Assembly (NCBI RefSeq): GCF_000186245.1
Contig: NC_014935.1
Span: 558,001-622,000, forward strand
Source of the DNA: Nitratifractor salsuginis DSM 16511
GTDB taxonomy: Bacteria; Campylobacterota; Campylobacteria; Campylobacterales; Sulfurovaceae
DNA: 64,000 nt
Reading direction: 5' to 3'
Of this stretch, positions 25,590-34,622 are shown one piece after another. A model generated the notes under the pieces. It saw only the letters and a list, made by a program, of their open reading frames with translations. It had not been told where the DNA came from and did no database searches. Numbering within the stretch: position 1 is the first letter of the stretch; every line of letters starts with the position of its first letter. The translations under genes and the position numbers were made by a program.

Positions 25590-26543
25590 ATGCGCCGCTG
25601 TTTTCTTCTGCTTACTGTCTTTCTGATCTCTTGGCTTTCAGCCGGGACCGATGAAGCCTACCGTGCCTACAAAAAGAGGGACTACACCGAATCCTTCCGT
25701 CTCTACCGGGAGGCTTACAAGCACAGCGGCAGCACCAAAGCCGCCTACAATCTCGGGGTCTTCTACGAAAAGGGGATCGGGGTGAAAAAGAACCTCAAAG
25801 AAGCGCTCCGCTACTACGAAGAGGTCGAGACGGCGGCGATGAACCTCTACTCTTCCAAAGCGATTTGTTCCGATCGGAAGATGCTTCCCTATTACAAAAA
25901 GAGCCTGAAAAAGCTGTACCAATACGCCCACTCAGGCTACGCTGTGAAACTTCTGCAAAGCATCGAAGATGAGTGTGCCGAAACGCAGAGAAAACCTTCT
26001 GAGCCCTATCTTTCCAAATGCCCCGCCGCTTCGATCATTCCCAGGGCGGACCGGAACGATCTGGCCTATTACGATTGCGCCCTTTTCAAACGATACCCGA
26101 AGCTGATGAAGCGGTATCTTCGGCTCGATAGGGAACGCCGGATCGCTCTGGCCCGGGCTGAGGCTTCGGGGAGCAGGGATCGGCAGGCCGCCAGACGGGC
26201 CAAAGCGGCCCACCGCCGGATCAGGAAGCTGGTGGTCCCCCTGATGCGCTACGAACTTCAGCGGGCTATCGCCTGCACCCGCAAAGCCTCGACCTTTGGA
26301 GAGGCTGGGGCTTGTAGAATGAATTACATCCGTTTCGCTGACAAAGTGATGGGGTGTGAGCCGACCTTTGAGGGTTGCGGTTTCGATCCGAATCCGGAAG
26401 AGTCCTGCCGCCGGCAACGCCTCCACGATCAAAAGCCTCTCGATGCGGCCCACAAGAGAGAGATGATAGAGCGATTGCACAGCAAACTGACGCAGCACGA
26501 CTACTTCACGGGAGATTGCGACTCCCTCTATCAGACCCTTTAG
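25590..26543 (+). CDS. Exported Sel1-repeat-type protein
   Basis: A 317-aa secreted protein. A signal peptide (MRRCFLLLTVFLISWLSAG) is followed by a Sel1/TPR-like helical hairpin region (about residues 20-95) containing AAYNLGVFYEKGIGVKKNLKEA, then a long charged helix segment and a Cys-rich tail (several Cys between residues 230 and 275). Start is ATG at 25590 after GGGGGAG; a GTG sits just upstream. Sel1 proteins are scaffolds; the specific role is unknown. Confidence 0.72.
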   Translation: MRRCFLLLTVFLISWLSAGTDEAYRAYKKRDYTESFRLYREAYKHSGSTKAAYNLGVFYEKGIGVKKNLKEALRYYEEVETAAMNLYSSKAICSDRKMLPYYKKSLKKLYQYAHSGYAVKLLQSIEDECAETQRKPSEPYLSKCPAASIIPRADRNDLAYYDCALFKRYPKLMKRYLRLDRERRIALARAEASGSRDRQAARRAKAAHRRIRKLVVPLMRYELQRAIACTRKASTFGEAGACRMNYIRFADKVMGCEPTFEGCGFDPNPEESCRRQRLHDQKPLDAAHKREMIERLHSKLTQHDYFTGDCDSLYQTL

Positions 26544-26564
26544 CGATGGGGCGGGAGCCTGGGC

Positions 26565-27272
26565 TCACCCCCGAATGATGATCCGGGTATTCTCCTTGCC
26601 GTAGCGCCGGATGAGGTGGTAGAGCTTCTTGGCATTGTCGGGGTGGACGCGGACGCAGCCGTGGGAAGCGGGGTGTCCCAGGTGCCGGATGGCGTAGGTG
26701 CCGTGGATGGCGAAGCCCCCTTTGAAAAAGACCGACCAGGGCATCGGAGAGTGGTGGTATTTGCGGGAGTAGTGCATCCGCTCCAGGGAGTAGGGGCGGA
26801 AGACGCCGTCGGGGGTCCAGTAGCCCCGCCTCGCCGTGGAGACGTGCCATCCGCCCAGATAGTCGTTGTCGAGATAGACCCGCATCTCCTGGCGACGTTT
26901 GTCGATGTGGACGATGAGATATTTTTTTGCCGGGTTGAGGAGGGTCTTCATCTTCAGATAGGTTTTGGCGTAGGCCTGGGGCATCGGGTCGAGGATTTGT
27001 TTGAGGGAGAGGTAGCGTTCGGGATCGAAGGTCGTTGCCGCCTGGAGGGGGATCTTTTTCAGGCCCAGGTAGAGCTGGGCGGGGTAGTGGACCGGATGGG
27101 GATCGGTAGAGAGTAATGGGGCCGGGACTTTGGCTTTGACGAAATGGGGGGCATTGGCCCCGTCGATCCGCCAGGGAGAGGCCAGGAGGGGATCTTCGTA
27201 GCCCTCATCGCCCGCCTGGAGCATCGCAGCACAGAACGCAATCAGCAAGACATACCATCCCTTTTTGAACAC
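26565..27272 (-). CDS. L,D-transpeptidase (YkuD domain)
   Basis: A 235-aa exported enzyme that makes 3-3 peptidoglycan cross-links or attaches proteins to the wall. Signal peptide about residues 1-20; the catalytic motif of the YkuD fold is present as AIHGTYAIRHLGHPASHGCV with His and the nucleophile Cys, followed by RVHPDNA. The central beta strands (KKYLIVHIDKRRQEMRVYLD) are typical. Convergent with the Sel1-type gene. Family secure; periplasmic location is inferred from the signal peptide. Confidence 0.92.
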   Translation of the reverse strand: MFKKGWYVLLIAFCAAMLQAGDEGYEDPLLASPWRIDGANAPHFVKAKVPAPLLSTDPHPVHYPAQLYLGLKKIPLQAATTFDPERYLSLKQILDPMPQAYAKTYLKMKTLLNPAKKYLIVHIDKRRQEMRVYLDNDYLGGWHVSTARRGYWTPDGVFRPYSLERMHYSRKYHHSPMPWSVFFKGGFAIHGTYAIRHLGHPASHGCVRVHPDNAKKLYHLIRRYGKENTRIIIRG

Positions 27273-27342
27273 TCCTGTCCCTTTTCCAATCCATTTTCCT
27301 TATCAGGGATTGTAACAGAAAAATAAAAGGTTGGGAAAAGGT

Positions 27343-27356
27343 CCCCGCAAGCGGGG
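27343..27356 (-). terminator. Putative terminator after the Hsp20 gene
   Basis: Perfect hairpin CCCCGC-TT-GCGGGG 11 nt beyond the stop codon, followed on the minus strand by ACCTTTTCCC. Confidence 0.55.
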
Positions 27357-27367
27357 TGAAGGGAGGA

Positions 27368-28009
27368 TTACTTGGAGCTGTTTTTCTCCGCGGATGCGGG
27401 GCTTTTTGCTTCCGGCTTGCTTTTTTGGACGGGGATTACCTTGGCCCCGCTTTTGGCGGCGGATTTTTTGGGGATGATGATGAGGATGGTGTTATCCTTC
27501 TGTGTCGCCTTGATCCCCGAAGTATCGGCATCGTCGGGGAGGGTAAAGCTCTGAACGGAGCTGCTGTTGGCATAGCTGATGATCTTGCCGTAGTTTCCGC
27601 TGGTCTTCTCCTCTTTCTTCTGCTCGGTCACTTCCACGGTGAGCATACCGTTCTCCGTAGTAACCTTGACCTTGGAGTTTTTCAGGTCGCTGACTTTGAT
27701 CTGCAGCTCATAGTGGTCCCCCTTGTCCTGGATGCCGGAGCTCAACACTCCCGAGGAGTGGACTAGGATCGGCATCTTGGCGATGGCAGGGGTCTGGAAG
27801 CTCTGCTCGAAATTACGGAACATCGCATCCATCTGCTTGCGCATCAGCTCCATCTGCTTCATCTGCATCTGGAAGATATGGTCCATCTGGGCGAAGGGGT
27901 CATTTTGTTGCGCCGCAGCAGGAGCGCTCGTAGTAGCCAAGGGGGCGCTGGCAAATCCGAAGACCGAGGCGGCGGCGAGGCCGCTGAGTAGATACTTGAT
28001 TCTTTTCAT
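27368..28009 (-). CDS. Periplasmic small heat-shock-like protein
   Basis: A 213-aa protein with a signal peptide (residues 1-about 34, ending in an Ala-rich cleavage region) and an alpha-crystallin domain (about residues 88-180): DHYELQIKVSDLKNSKVKV, then NGMLTVEVTEQ, and FTLPDDADTSGIKATQKDNT with a terminal IIIP motif. The segment before the domain is rich in Met and Gln (QMQMKQMELMRKQMDAM), and the tail is Lys/Ser/Ala-rich. Hsp20 proteins are usually cytoplasmic, so the signal peptide is the odd feature. It would act as a periplasmic holdase (inference). Confidence 0.82.
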   Translation of the reverse strand: MKRIKYLLSGLAAASVFGFASAPLATTSAPAAAQQNDPFAQMDHIFQMQMKQMELMRKQMDAMFRNFEQSFQTPAIAKMPILVHSSGVLSSGIQDKGDHYELQIKVSDLKNSKVKVTTENGMLTVEVTEQKKEEKTSGNYGKIISYANSSSVQSFTLPDDADTSGIKATQKDNTILIIIPKKSAAKSGAKVIPVQKSKPEAKSPASAEKNSSK

Positions 28010-28080
28010 CGTATCTCCTTTCTTAATTTTATTTTCAACATTAAGCTTAGCGACTCAAGGTTAACGAAACTAAAACGGAG

Positions 28081-28190
28081 TTGAGAATTGAGAATTGAGA
28101 ATTGAGAATTGAGATAGCTGATAAAAATTACTAGTTGCTAGTTTCTCGGTTTCTCATTACTCATTACTCGGTTGCTCGGTTATTCTGTTA
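28081..28190. repeat. Heptamer tandem repeats
   Basis: Four and a half copies of TTGAGAA (28081-28112), then TAGTTGC/TCGGTTT/TCATTAC-type units to about 28190; the array reaches the last codons of the MFS gene, whose C-terminus is read from repeat sequence. Confidence 0.82.
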
Positions 28191-29400
28191 CGAATTCTTC
28201 GAGGCGATGGACGAAGTAGAGGCCGCCGGCGAGCATAAGGATCGTCAGGATATAGAGGAAGGTGTAGCCGAAATATTCGAGGATGAATCCCCCCGGAATG
28301 GAGAAAAAAAGCCCTACGGAGACGATGGTGGATTGGATGGCGACATAGACAGGGCGCTTCTCTTCGGGGGCGATCTCCAGGACCAGGTTCATATCGGCGT
28401 TGCGGAAGCCGTCGATACCGATGCCGAAGAGGAGGAAGATAAGGCCGTAAGTCCAGACATTGTTGGCGAAGAGGGCGAGGAGAAATGCGGCGATCATCAG
28501 GCCGTAGGCGGTTTGAAGCATCCGCACATAGCGCCCGGAGAAGCGCTTCCAGAGAAAGAAATTACCCAGGACACTACCGAACATCTGAACGGTGATGAAA
28601 CTTCCCACGATCCAGCCGCTGAGGTGGATGGTCTGCTTGGCGTGGAGGATGACGAAGGGCATAGCCAGGAGAAAAGAGTAGCCCAGGAGTGACGCGGCGA
28701 TCTGGGTGCGTAAGCGCTCATCCCGGCGCAGGATCCCCCAGGCGTTGACGAGAAAGAGCCGGAAGCTCTCTTCCCGTTGGCTGACCCGCTCTTTGGGGGG
28801 CTCCTCGATGGTGGCGAAGGCGATTAGCCCGATGGCCATCAGAAAGGCGCTGAGCATAAAAAGCACGGCGTAGTTCTCGGGGGCTTGGTAGTGCTGTAGG
28901 ACCCATCCGGCAATCCCGCCGCTGATGATGGCCCCGACCGAGGAGGCGAGCTGCCGGTCGGCCATGGTGCGGCCCCGCTCCCGGCGAGTGAATACTTTGG
29001 CGAGGATCTCTTTGAAATAGATGCCGCCGAAGCCGGCGACGAAGCTGAAACCGAAGAGCCCGATGCCGATCAGCCAGAGGGTGAGGGTTGGGTTGCGGTC
29101 TCCCACGAAGTGGATCGCCGCGCCGATGAGGAACCAGAAGAGAAAGCGAAAGAGGAATACCCGGCGCATCAGGGGCATGACCCGGGCATAGCTCTGGGCG
29201 TAGAAGGCGGCGACGAGCTGCACGGCGATGGCCCCGCCACGCAGCAGGGAGGCGAAGAGCCCCACCAGGACCAGGTTGGAACTGAAGTGGTGGACGATCA
29301 GCGGGAGGATGGTGCTGGGCTCGGCCACGGTGGTGGCTACGGAGAGGAAAAAGCCGTGCAGGATGTTCTTGAGGTTATTGATCTGGTAGTTTTTTGACAT
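28180..29400 (-). CDS. MFS transporter
   Basis: 406-aa transporter with 12 predicted TM helices in two bundles and a charged central loop (KERVSQREESFRLF). No substrate-specific motif is recognised; GFGGIYFKEILAKVFTRRERG in the loop between TM4 and TM5 gives an MFS-like RxxRG signal. It starts one nucleotide before the end of the DUF4015 gene, so the two are probably co-transcribed. Function beyond a drug/metabolite exporter type is unclear. Confidence 0.85.
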   Translation of the reverse strand: MSKNYQINNLKNILHGFFLSVATTVAEPSTILPLIVHHFSSNLVLVGLFASLLRGGAIAVQLVAAFYAQSYARVMPLMRRVFLFRFLFWFLIGAAIHFVGDRNPTLTLWLIGIGLFGFSFVAGFGGIYFKEILAKVFTRRERGRTMADRQLASSVGAIISGGIAGWVLQHYQAPENYAVLFMLSAFLMAIGLIAFATIEEPPKERVSQREESFRLFLVNAWGILRRDERLRTQIAASLLGYSFLLAMPFVILHAKQTIHLSGWIVGSFITVQMFGSVLGNFFLWKRFSGRYVRMLQTAYGLMIAAFLLALFANNVWTYGLIFLLFGIGIDGFRNADMNLVLEIAPEEKRPVYVAIQSTIVSVGLFFSIPGGFILEYFGYTFLYILTILMLAGGLYFVHRLEEFVTE

Positions 29401-30681
29401 TTAGTTCGTTCTCAGGATGTCCAGAGGATGGGACGGGTGGCTAGGGGCTTTTTCTCTGACGCTATGTGTTTTGCGGTGTCGGTTGCCCTGATGCTTTTTG
29501 CTCCGTTTTGCACTTCGTCTTCGGGGAGTGTAGGCGACTTGGCTCGGGTTTTCGGCGGAGGAGTCACCGACCAGGGTGAAGAGACGTCGGTTGACGTAGG
29601 GGAAGCGGCTGGAGGGGTTCCAGAGCAGCCAGCCCGAGGCTCCCAGCTTTTCGGCGGCACGGATCTGGGCGGCGATCTCATGCTCTTTGTATTGATGGCG
29701 GCTGAAAGCGTAATCCCGGAAGGCTTGGAGCCAGGGGCGGAATTTGGAAGGGGAAACGCCCCGGGCGATCCCTTTTCGGAGGCTGATGCGGACGATCTCG
29801 TAGGGATGGGCGGCCGGATTGGAGAAGGTGACGCTGCCGCGGTAGAAGCCTGAAGGGTAGAGCATGGGACAGATGTAATCGACGTGGCGCGCCATCTTCT
29901 CGAGGACCTGGCCGATCTGCAGGTCGCCCGGATTCCAAAGCACATAGCCGAAGACATCGACGGAGACCTTGACCCCCAGGGGGTGAAGCCGGTTCTCCGC
30001 CTCCTGGAGAAAGCTGTCGATGGCGACGACTCGGTTGGCCCGGGTATCGGGGCGGTCGTAGCGCAGGCCCCGATGGGCGGGGAAGCGGATATAGTCGAAA
30101 TTGATCTCATCGAAGCCCAGGCGGGCTACTTCCTCGGCGATGGCGAGGGTGTAAGCCCTGGCCTTCGGGTCGAAAGGATCGACCCACATTTCGCTATGGC
30201 GGTCCCGCCAGATTCCTCCGCCGGGACGGTGAACGGCCCGAGAGGGATAGGCAAGGGCTTGGCGCTTGTCTTTGAAGACGGCGATCCGGGCGATGAGGTA
30301 GATCCCCCGCTCTTTGAGTTCACGGGCATAGCGGTGAATATCCCGGAGAGTGGCGTGACGGGAAGCACGGGTGCGCCGCACTTCGGGCAGGGCGCTCGGG
30401 TAGCTCAGGTCTCCCTTGACGTTCTTCATATCGATCACGAGCGCGTTCATCGGGGTCCGGGCGATGATGTTCAGTGCGTGTTTGAATTGAGGGGTGGAGG
30501 GGCCGGCGGTGTGGCGGTTGAGGTAGAGGGCACGCACCTCCGAAGAGGAGTAGCCGAAAAGGCTCAGAGCGTCGGGGGCTTGCGTTTCCGTGATATTCTT
30601 GAGTCGGGAAGGGTAAAAGGTATCGTAAGCTGATAGATAAGTTGATAGTAGTAACAAAGAGAGTAGCCAGATTCGGAGCAT
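29401..30681 (-). CDS. DUF4015 putative glycoside hydrolase, exported
   Basis: A 426-aa exported protein with a TIM-barrel glycoside-hydrolase-like domain (DUF4015, PF13200). Signal peptide MLRIWLLSLLLLSTYLSAY; the start at 30681 follows AAGGA. Hallmarks: NALVIDMKNVKGDLSYPS, GIYLIARIAVFKD, WVDPFDPKARAY, FDEINFDYIRFP (acidic residues at the strand end, probably catalytic) and VDYICPMLYPSGF. The C-terminal 40 residues are basic and low complexity. DUF4015 proteins are thought to act on cell-wall or exopolysaccharide glycans, but no substrate is established. Confidence 0.85.
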   Translation of the reverse strand: MLRIWLLSLLLLSTYLSAYDTFYPSRLKNITETQAPDALSLFGYSSSEVRALYLNRHTAGPSTPQFKHALNIIARTPMNALVIDMKNVKGDLSYPSALPEVRRTRASRHATLRDIHRYARELKERGIYLIARIAVFKDKRQALAYPSRAVHRPGGGIWRDRHSEMWVDPFDPKARAYTLAIAEEVARLGFDEINFDYIRFPAHRGLRYDRPDTRANRVVAIDSFLQEAENRLHPLGVKVSVDVFGYVLWNPGDLQIGQVLEKMARHVDYICPMLYPSGFYRGSVTFSNPAAHPYEIVRISLRKGIARGVSPSKFRPWLQAFRDYAFSRHQYKEHEIAAQIRAAEKLGASGWLLWNPSSRFPYVNRRLFTLVGDSSAENPSQVAYTPRRRSAKRSKKHQGNRHRKTHSVREKAPSHPSHPLDILRTN

Positions 30682-30852
30682 AAAATTTTTTTCCTTCTTG
30701 TAATTGATCGCTCGTTCTATGGAGGATATACCTTGCCAATAATGTATTGGAAACTCTTTTCTATAGGGGCAAGGCATATCCGGGTATATTCGTTATCCTC
30801 GCCTCAGGCGCCGAGGATGAATAAGCATTTTATGAAAGGTCGGAAGAAGAGT

Positions 30853-31518
30853 TCAATCTTTATTCCGACTCTCTTTCTCCTCAATCCCGCTCATTCCGAA
30901 GCGTCGGGCCAGCTCCTGCTTGACCCGGTCGGGGGAGAGCTCTCTGGCGCCCAGGCCCACCAGGGCGTGGTAGAGGAGATCCGCCGCTTCGTAGATCACC
31001 TGTTCGTCACTCTCCCGGTCGATAGCCACGGCCAATTCATCGGCCTCTTCCCGGATCTTGGAAAGGAGCAGCTCTTTGTCATCGAGGAGCTTTTTGGTCC
31101 AGGACTTTTCTCCGCTGGAGGCTTTGCGCTCCAGGATCGTATGGTAGAGGGTGTCGACCACGCCGTAGAGTTTGGCGGTATCCACCTCGGGTTCGCTGAC
31201 GGTTTTCCCCTGGGTGACGGAGGTGAAGAAACAGCTTTTTCTTCCGGTGTGGCAGGCGACCCCTTTTTGCTTCACTTTGAGCAGGATCGTATCGGCGTCA
31301 CAGTCAAGCAGCAGGTCCAGGACCTTCTGGGTATGGCCGGAGCTTTCACCCTTTTTCCAGACCCGCTGTTTGGAGCGGCTGAAGTAGTGGGCGTAGCCTG
31401 TCTCCAGGGTCAGGCGGTAAGCCTCTTCGTTCATATAGGCGAGCATCAGCACTTCGCCGCTTTCGGCCTCCTGGGCGATGGCGGGGACGAGGGGGTTCTT
31501 TTTCCAGTCGATTTGCAT
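30853..31518 (-). CDS. hisI: Bifunctional HisIE
   Basis: Fused phosphoribosyl-AMP cyclohydrolase (HisI, about residues 1-105) and phosphoribosyl-ATP pyrophosphatase (HisE, about 120-215), steps 2 and 3 of histidine synthesis. HisI motifs: [36 protein letters not shown] and [12 protein letters not shown] with the zinc-binding Cys residues. HisE motifs: [10 protein letters not shown] and [11 protein letters not shown]. The 221-aa length is normal for HisIE. GGAG lies 8 nt before the ATG. Confidence 0.95.
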   Translation of the reverse strand: MQIDWKKNPLVPAIAQEAESGEVLMLAYMNEEAYRLTLETGYAHYFSRSKQRVWKKGESSGHTQKVLDLLLDCDADTILLKVKQKGVACHTGRKSCFFTSVTQGKTVSEPEVDTAKLYGVVDTLYHTILERKASSGEKSWTKKLLDDKELLLSKIREEADELAVAIDRESDEQVIYEAADLLYHALVGLGARELSPDRVKQELARRFGMSGIEEKESRNKD

Positions 31519-31536
31519 TTTTTCACTCCGTGAAAA

Positions 31537-31600
31537 GTGCTAAGTGCTAAGTGCTAAGTGCTACGAATTTTCGTAACACGTAACACGTAACACTTAACAC
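31537..31600. repeat. Two facing heptamer arrays
   Basis: Four copies of GTGCTAA (31537-31564) are followed, after an 8-nt spacer, by four copies of GTAACAC/TTAACAC (31573-31600). The second array is nearly the reverse complement of the first, with one mismatch per unit, so the whole can fold into one long imperfect stem between the SPFH gene and hisI. Confidence 0.85.
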
Positions 31601-31604
31601 GGAT

Positions 31605-32717
31605 TTATTGTTGTGCCGAGACGGCTTTTTGTTCCCGGTTTTTGGTGTCGATCCAAATGTTGGGGACGGCACCGCCGGGGGTGAGGAAGATCTTGGCGTC
31701 TTTGTTGACCTTGAGGGCGTCATTGAAAGCTCTCTGGGTCTTGATCTGCTCCAGCTGCAGCAGCGACGGAGTCAGGGATTGGGAAATCAGCTTGTTGGCC
31801 TTGGCCTGGGCAGTGGCTTCGATGCGGATCTTGTCGGCGAAGCCCTGGGCTTCGATCCGCTTCTTCTGGGCTTCACCCCGGGCGATCTCGGCTTTGCGCT
31901 CCGCTTCACGCTTGGCGCGGTCTTTTTGCTGCTCGGCGATCATAACGTTTTGCTTCTCGGCCTGGAGCTCTTCGATCTTGGCTTTGATCTTGGGAGGCAG
32001 CTCGATATTTCGTAGCTCCACGGAGTCGAGGACCACGGGTTTGCCGGGGATCGACTCCACGGCTTTTCGGACCCGCTGCTGGATCTCCCGGGCGATCTCG
32101 GTGCGCTTCTGGGGAAGGTTCTCGGCGGCGTATTTGCCGATGACGTCGCGGACGATCTCCCGGACCTTGGTGTTGATGATCTTGTCTTCCCAGCCGGTTC
32201 CCCACGTCGCGATGGTCCGGGGGGCTGTCTCAGGACGCAGATGGTACTGCACCGCCAGGTCGATATCGACATCAAGCCCCCGGGAGTCCATGACCCGGAT
32301 GGCGGGATTGCGCTTGAGGCCCCCTTCGTAGCGGGAATATCCCTCGCTGACGTTGGGGCGGGTCTGGTTGGAGTAGGTGATCATCCGCACCCGGGTATTG
32401 ACGGGGATGATCTTTTCAAAGACCGGGATGAAAAAGTGCAGACCCGGTTTGAGGGGCTTGTCCTGGAATTTTCCCGTCACGACCTTGATGCCGACCTCTC
32501 CCGAGTTGATGATCGTGTAGGGTTTGAAGGTGAGGAAGGCGAGGATCAGGACCAGGATGATCCCGCCGATGACGAGATAGCGGTTGGTATTTTCACCTCC
32601 GAAAGGGCTTTCAAAACCGCTCCCACCCCCGGTATTTCCGCCGCCGGAGTTGTTTTCTTCCGGTTCAGGTTTGGAAGGTTTGCGTTTTTTGAAATAGTCG
32701 TTAAGGTCAGCGGGCAT
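31605..32717 (-). CDS. Prohibitin-family (SPFH/band 7) membrane protein
   Basis: A 370-aa protein with a Gly/Asn-rich N-terminal cytoplasmic stretch, one TM helix (about residues 46-64) and an SPFH domain (about 70-260) beginning INSGEVGIKVVTGKFQ; a coiled-coil tail (KDRAKREAERKAEIARGEAQ) follows. Organisation resembles HflK and bacterial prohibitins that form ring assemblies with FtsH. No hflC partner is adjacent. AAGGAAA precedes the ATG. Likely membrane quality control (inference from family). Confidence 0.88.
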   Translation of the reverse strand: MPADLNDYFKKRKPSKPEPEENNSGGGNTGGGSGFESPFGGENTNRYLVIGGIILVLILAFLTFKPYTIINSGEVGIKVVTGKFQDKPLKPGLHFFIPVFEKIIPVNTRVRMITYSNQTRPNVSEGYSRYEGGLKRNPAIRVMDSRGLDVDIDLAVQYHLRPETAPRTIATWGTGWEDKIINTKVREIVRDVIGKYAAENLPQKRTEIAREIQQRVRKAVESIPGKPVVLDSVELRNIELPPKIKAKIEELQAEKQNVMIAEQQKDRAKREAERKAEIARGEAQKKRIEAQGFADKIRIEATAQAKANKLISQSLTPSLLQLEQIKTQRAFNDALKVNKDAKIFLTPGGAVPNIWIDTKNREQKAVSAQQ

Positions 32718-32784
32718 AAATTTCCTTCTTTGGTGAATGGTTAATAGTGAATGATGAGATGATAATTGATCTCTGACATTTACT

Positions 32785-33699
32785 CTAGATAAATGTCAGA
32801 TAGTGTTTGTACTTCTCGTTGCGTCCGTAGACGACGTCGAAGTAGACGCTCTGGAGCTTTTCGGTCACGGGGCCGCGGCGGCCGTTGCCGATGATGCGGT
32901 GGTCGAGGGAGTTGATGGGGGTCAGCTCGGCGGCGGTTCCGGTGAAGAAGGCTTCGTCGGCGATGTAGATCTCGTCGCGTGTGATGTTGCGCCGTTCGAC
33001 TTCGATCCCCATATCCGCGGCCAGTTCCAGGACGGTCGCCTGGGTGATGGATTCGAGGGAGTTGTCGTTGGGGGGAGAGATGAGCTTGCCGTCCCGGACG
33101 ATGAAGAGGCACTCTCCGGTTCCTTCGGCGGCGAAGCCGTTTTCGTCGAGCATCAGCGCCTCTTCGAAGCCGTTCTCGATCGCTTCGTATTTGGCCATCT
33201 GGCTGTTGAGGTAGTTGGCGGCGGCTTTGGCTTTGCCGAAGGTGGAGCGGTTGGGGTTGCGAGTGATGGAAGAGGTGCAGACTTTGATGCCGTTCTCCAG
33301 GCCCTCTTCGCCGAGGTAGGCTCCCCACTCCCAGGCGGCGATCATGGTCTGCACGGGGGCGTGCTTGTGGTAGAGCCCCATAACGCCATAGCCCAGGTAG
33401 ATCAGCGGGCGGATGTAGACATTGGCGGAGAAATCGTTGGCCCGCAGCAGGTCGATATGGGCCTGTTTGACGGTTTCGTAGTCGATATTTGGCTCGATGG
33501 CGACGATCTTGGCACTGTTGTAGAGGCGGCGGCAGTGGTCCTCCAGGCGGAAGATCGCCAGGCCCTCTTTGGTCTGATAGGCGCGGGTCCCCTCGAAGAC
33601 GGCGTTGCCGTAGTGGAGGGTGTGGGTCAGGACGTGGACTTTGGCTTCGTGCCAAGGAACCATCTCTCCATCCATCCAGATAAGCTTAGCTTCGTTCAT
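32785..33699 (-). CDS. ilvE: Branched-chain amino acid aminotransferase
   Basis: Class IV PLP aminotransferase (304 aa) that does the last step in Leu, Ile and Val synthesis. It opens MNEAKLIWMDGEMVPWHEAK; the PLP lysine lies in TFGKAKAAANYLNSQ, and EALMLDENGFAAEGTGEC is the class IV signature. GGGAG precedes the start. D-amino acid aminotransferase and ADC lyase share the fold, but the ANYLNS motif and length fit IlvE. leuDB lie at 60706-62270. Confidence 0.95.
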   Translation of the reverse strand: MNEAKLIWMDGEMVPWHEAKVHVLTHTLHYGNAVFEGTRAYQTKEGLAIFRLEDHCRRLYNSAKIVAIEPNIDYETVKQAHIDLLRANDFSANVYIRPLIYLGYGVMGLYHKHAPVQTMIAAWEWGAYLGEEGLENGIKVCTSSITRNPNRSTFGKAKAAANYLNSQMAKYEAIENGFEEALMLDENGFAAEGTGECLFIVRDGKLISPPNDNSLESITQATVLELAADMGIEVERRNITRDEIYIADEAFFTGTAAELTPINSLDHRIIGNGRRGPVTEKLQSVYFDVVYGRNEKYKHYLTFI

Positions 33700-33876
33700 A
33701 GTCTAACTCCCGTAGAAAAATCTCTCCGGCATCACTGAAAGCAGGGTGTCGGAAAAGTCGGTAGATAGTTTATCGAAAGGGGGCTGAGAGGGGAATGGAT
33801 GGGGGTATGCCATTGTTTTTAGGGAGATAAGTTAGAATGTCATTAGAAATAGATTTAAATCTAATGAAAGGCGGAG

Positions 33877-34443
33877 ATGAAACGGAACAGACCCGAGCCG
33901 ACCGGTAGAGAGATCAAATTGAGCAAGAAGAGGATCATCGTCAGCAAAACCGATATGAAAGGGGTCATTCTCTACGCCAACGATTACTTCTCCGAAGTAT
34001 GCGGGTATAAAGAGGTGGAGTTGATCGGGCAGCCCCATAATATTATTCGCCATCCCGATATGCCCAAGGCGGTCTTCTACCTCTTATGGCAGACAATCCA
34101 GCGGGGAGAGAATATCACGGCCGTGGTCAAAAACCTGGCCAAAAACGGGGACCACTACTGGGTCGTCACCGACTTCGAGATTCTACGCGATAGTATGGGG
34201 AATATCTATCAGTATATCGCCTACCGACGCCCTGTCTCTCCCCAAATCCTGCAGGAGATTGAGCCCCTTTATGCCAAAATGCTCGAGATCGAGAAGGTCC
34301 ACGATATGAAAACCTCGGTCGAATACCTCAGCTCATATCTCCACGAAAAGCAGATGAGTTACAATAGCTATATCAGTGAATTGGCCAAGCCCAAAGGCTT
34401 GACTGTCAAACTCTTTGAGCAGATGAAACGGATGTTTACCTGA
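33877..34443 (+). CDS. Aer-type PAS domain protein
   Basis: A 188-aa soluble protein with one PAS domain (about residues 20-125) of the Aer/CetB flavin-binding type: ILYANDYFSEVCGYKEVELI, the NIIRHPDMPKAVF motif, and GDHYWVVTDFEI. No transducer domain or TM segment follows, only a helical tail. In Campylobacterota, CetB-like PAS proteins sense redox state and signal through a separate membrane transducer; this protein is of that type (inference). It stands alone, with copy E of the hairpin element 5 nt downstream. Confidence 0.87.
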   Translation: MKRNRPEPTGREIKLSKKRIIVSKTDMKGVILYANDYFSEVCGYKEVELIGQPHNIIRHPDMPKAVFYLLWQTIQRGENITAVVKNLAKNGDHYWVVTDFEILRDSMGNIYQYIAYRRPVSPQILQEIEPLYAKMLEIEKVHDMKTSVEYLSSYLHEKQMSYNSYISELAKPKGLTVKLFEQMKRMFT

Positions 34444-34448
34444 TCGAA

Positions 34449-34491
34449 GTCGCAGGTCGCAAGCACAGGGCTTTGCCCCTCAAGGCGCAAG
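34449..34491 (+). repeat. 43-nt covarying hairpin element, copy E
   Basis: Hairpin GGGGC-AAA-GCCCT (read on the minus strand; a G-T wobble closes it) with slightly diverged flanks. It starts 5 nt after the PAS gene stop codon, in the gene's orientation. Confidence 0.82.
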
Positions 34492-34498
34492 TGGATTA

Positions 34499-34604
34499 GT
34501 CACTGGTCATTAGTCATTGGTCATTGGGAGATAGGGTAGAGATGATTTACCGACTCTAGTTACTAGTTACTTGTCTCTCAACGCTCAGCGCTCAACTCTT
34601 AACG
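34499..34604. repeat. Heptamer tandem repeats
   Basis: GTCATTG-type units (34499-34526), TAGTTAC-type units (about 34557-34572) and four CTCAACG-type units (34577-34604), between the convergent PAS and MutS7 genes. Confidence 0.85.
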
Positions 34605-34622
34605 CTTCACTTCCCTAAAATC

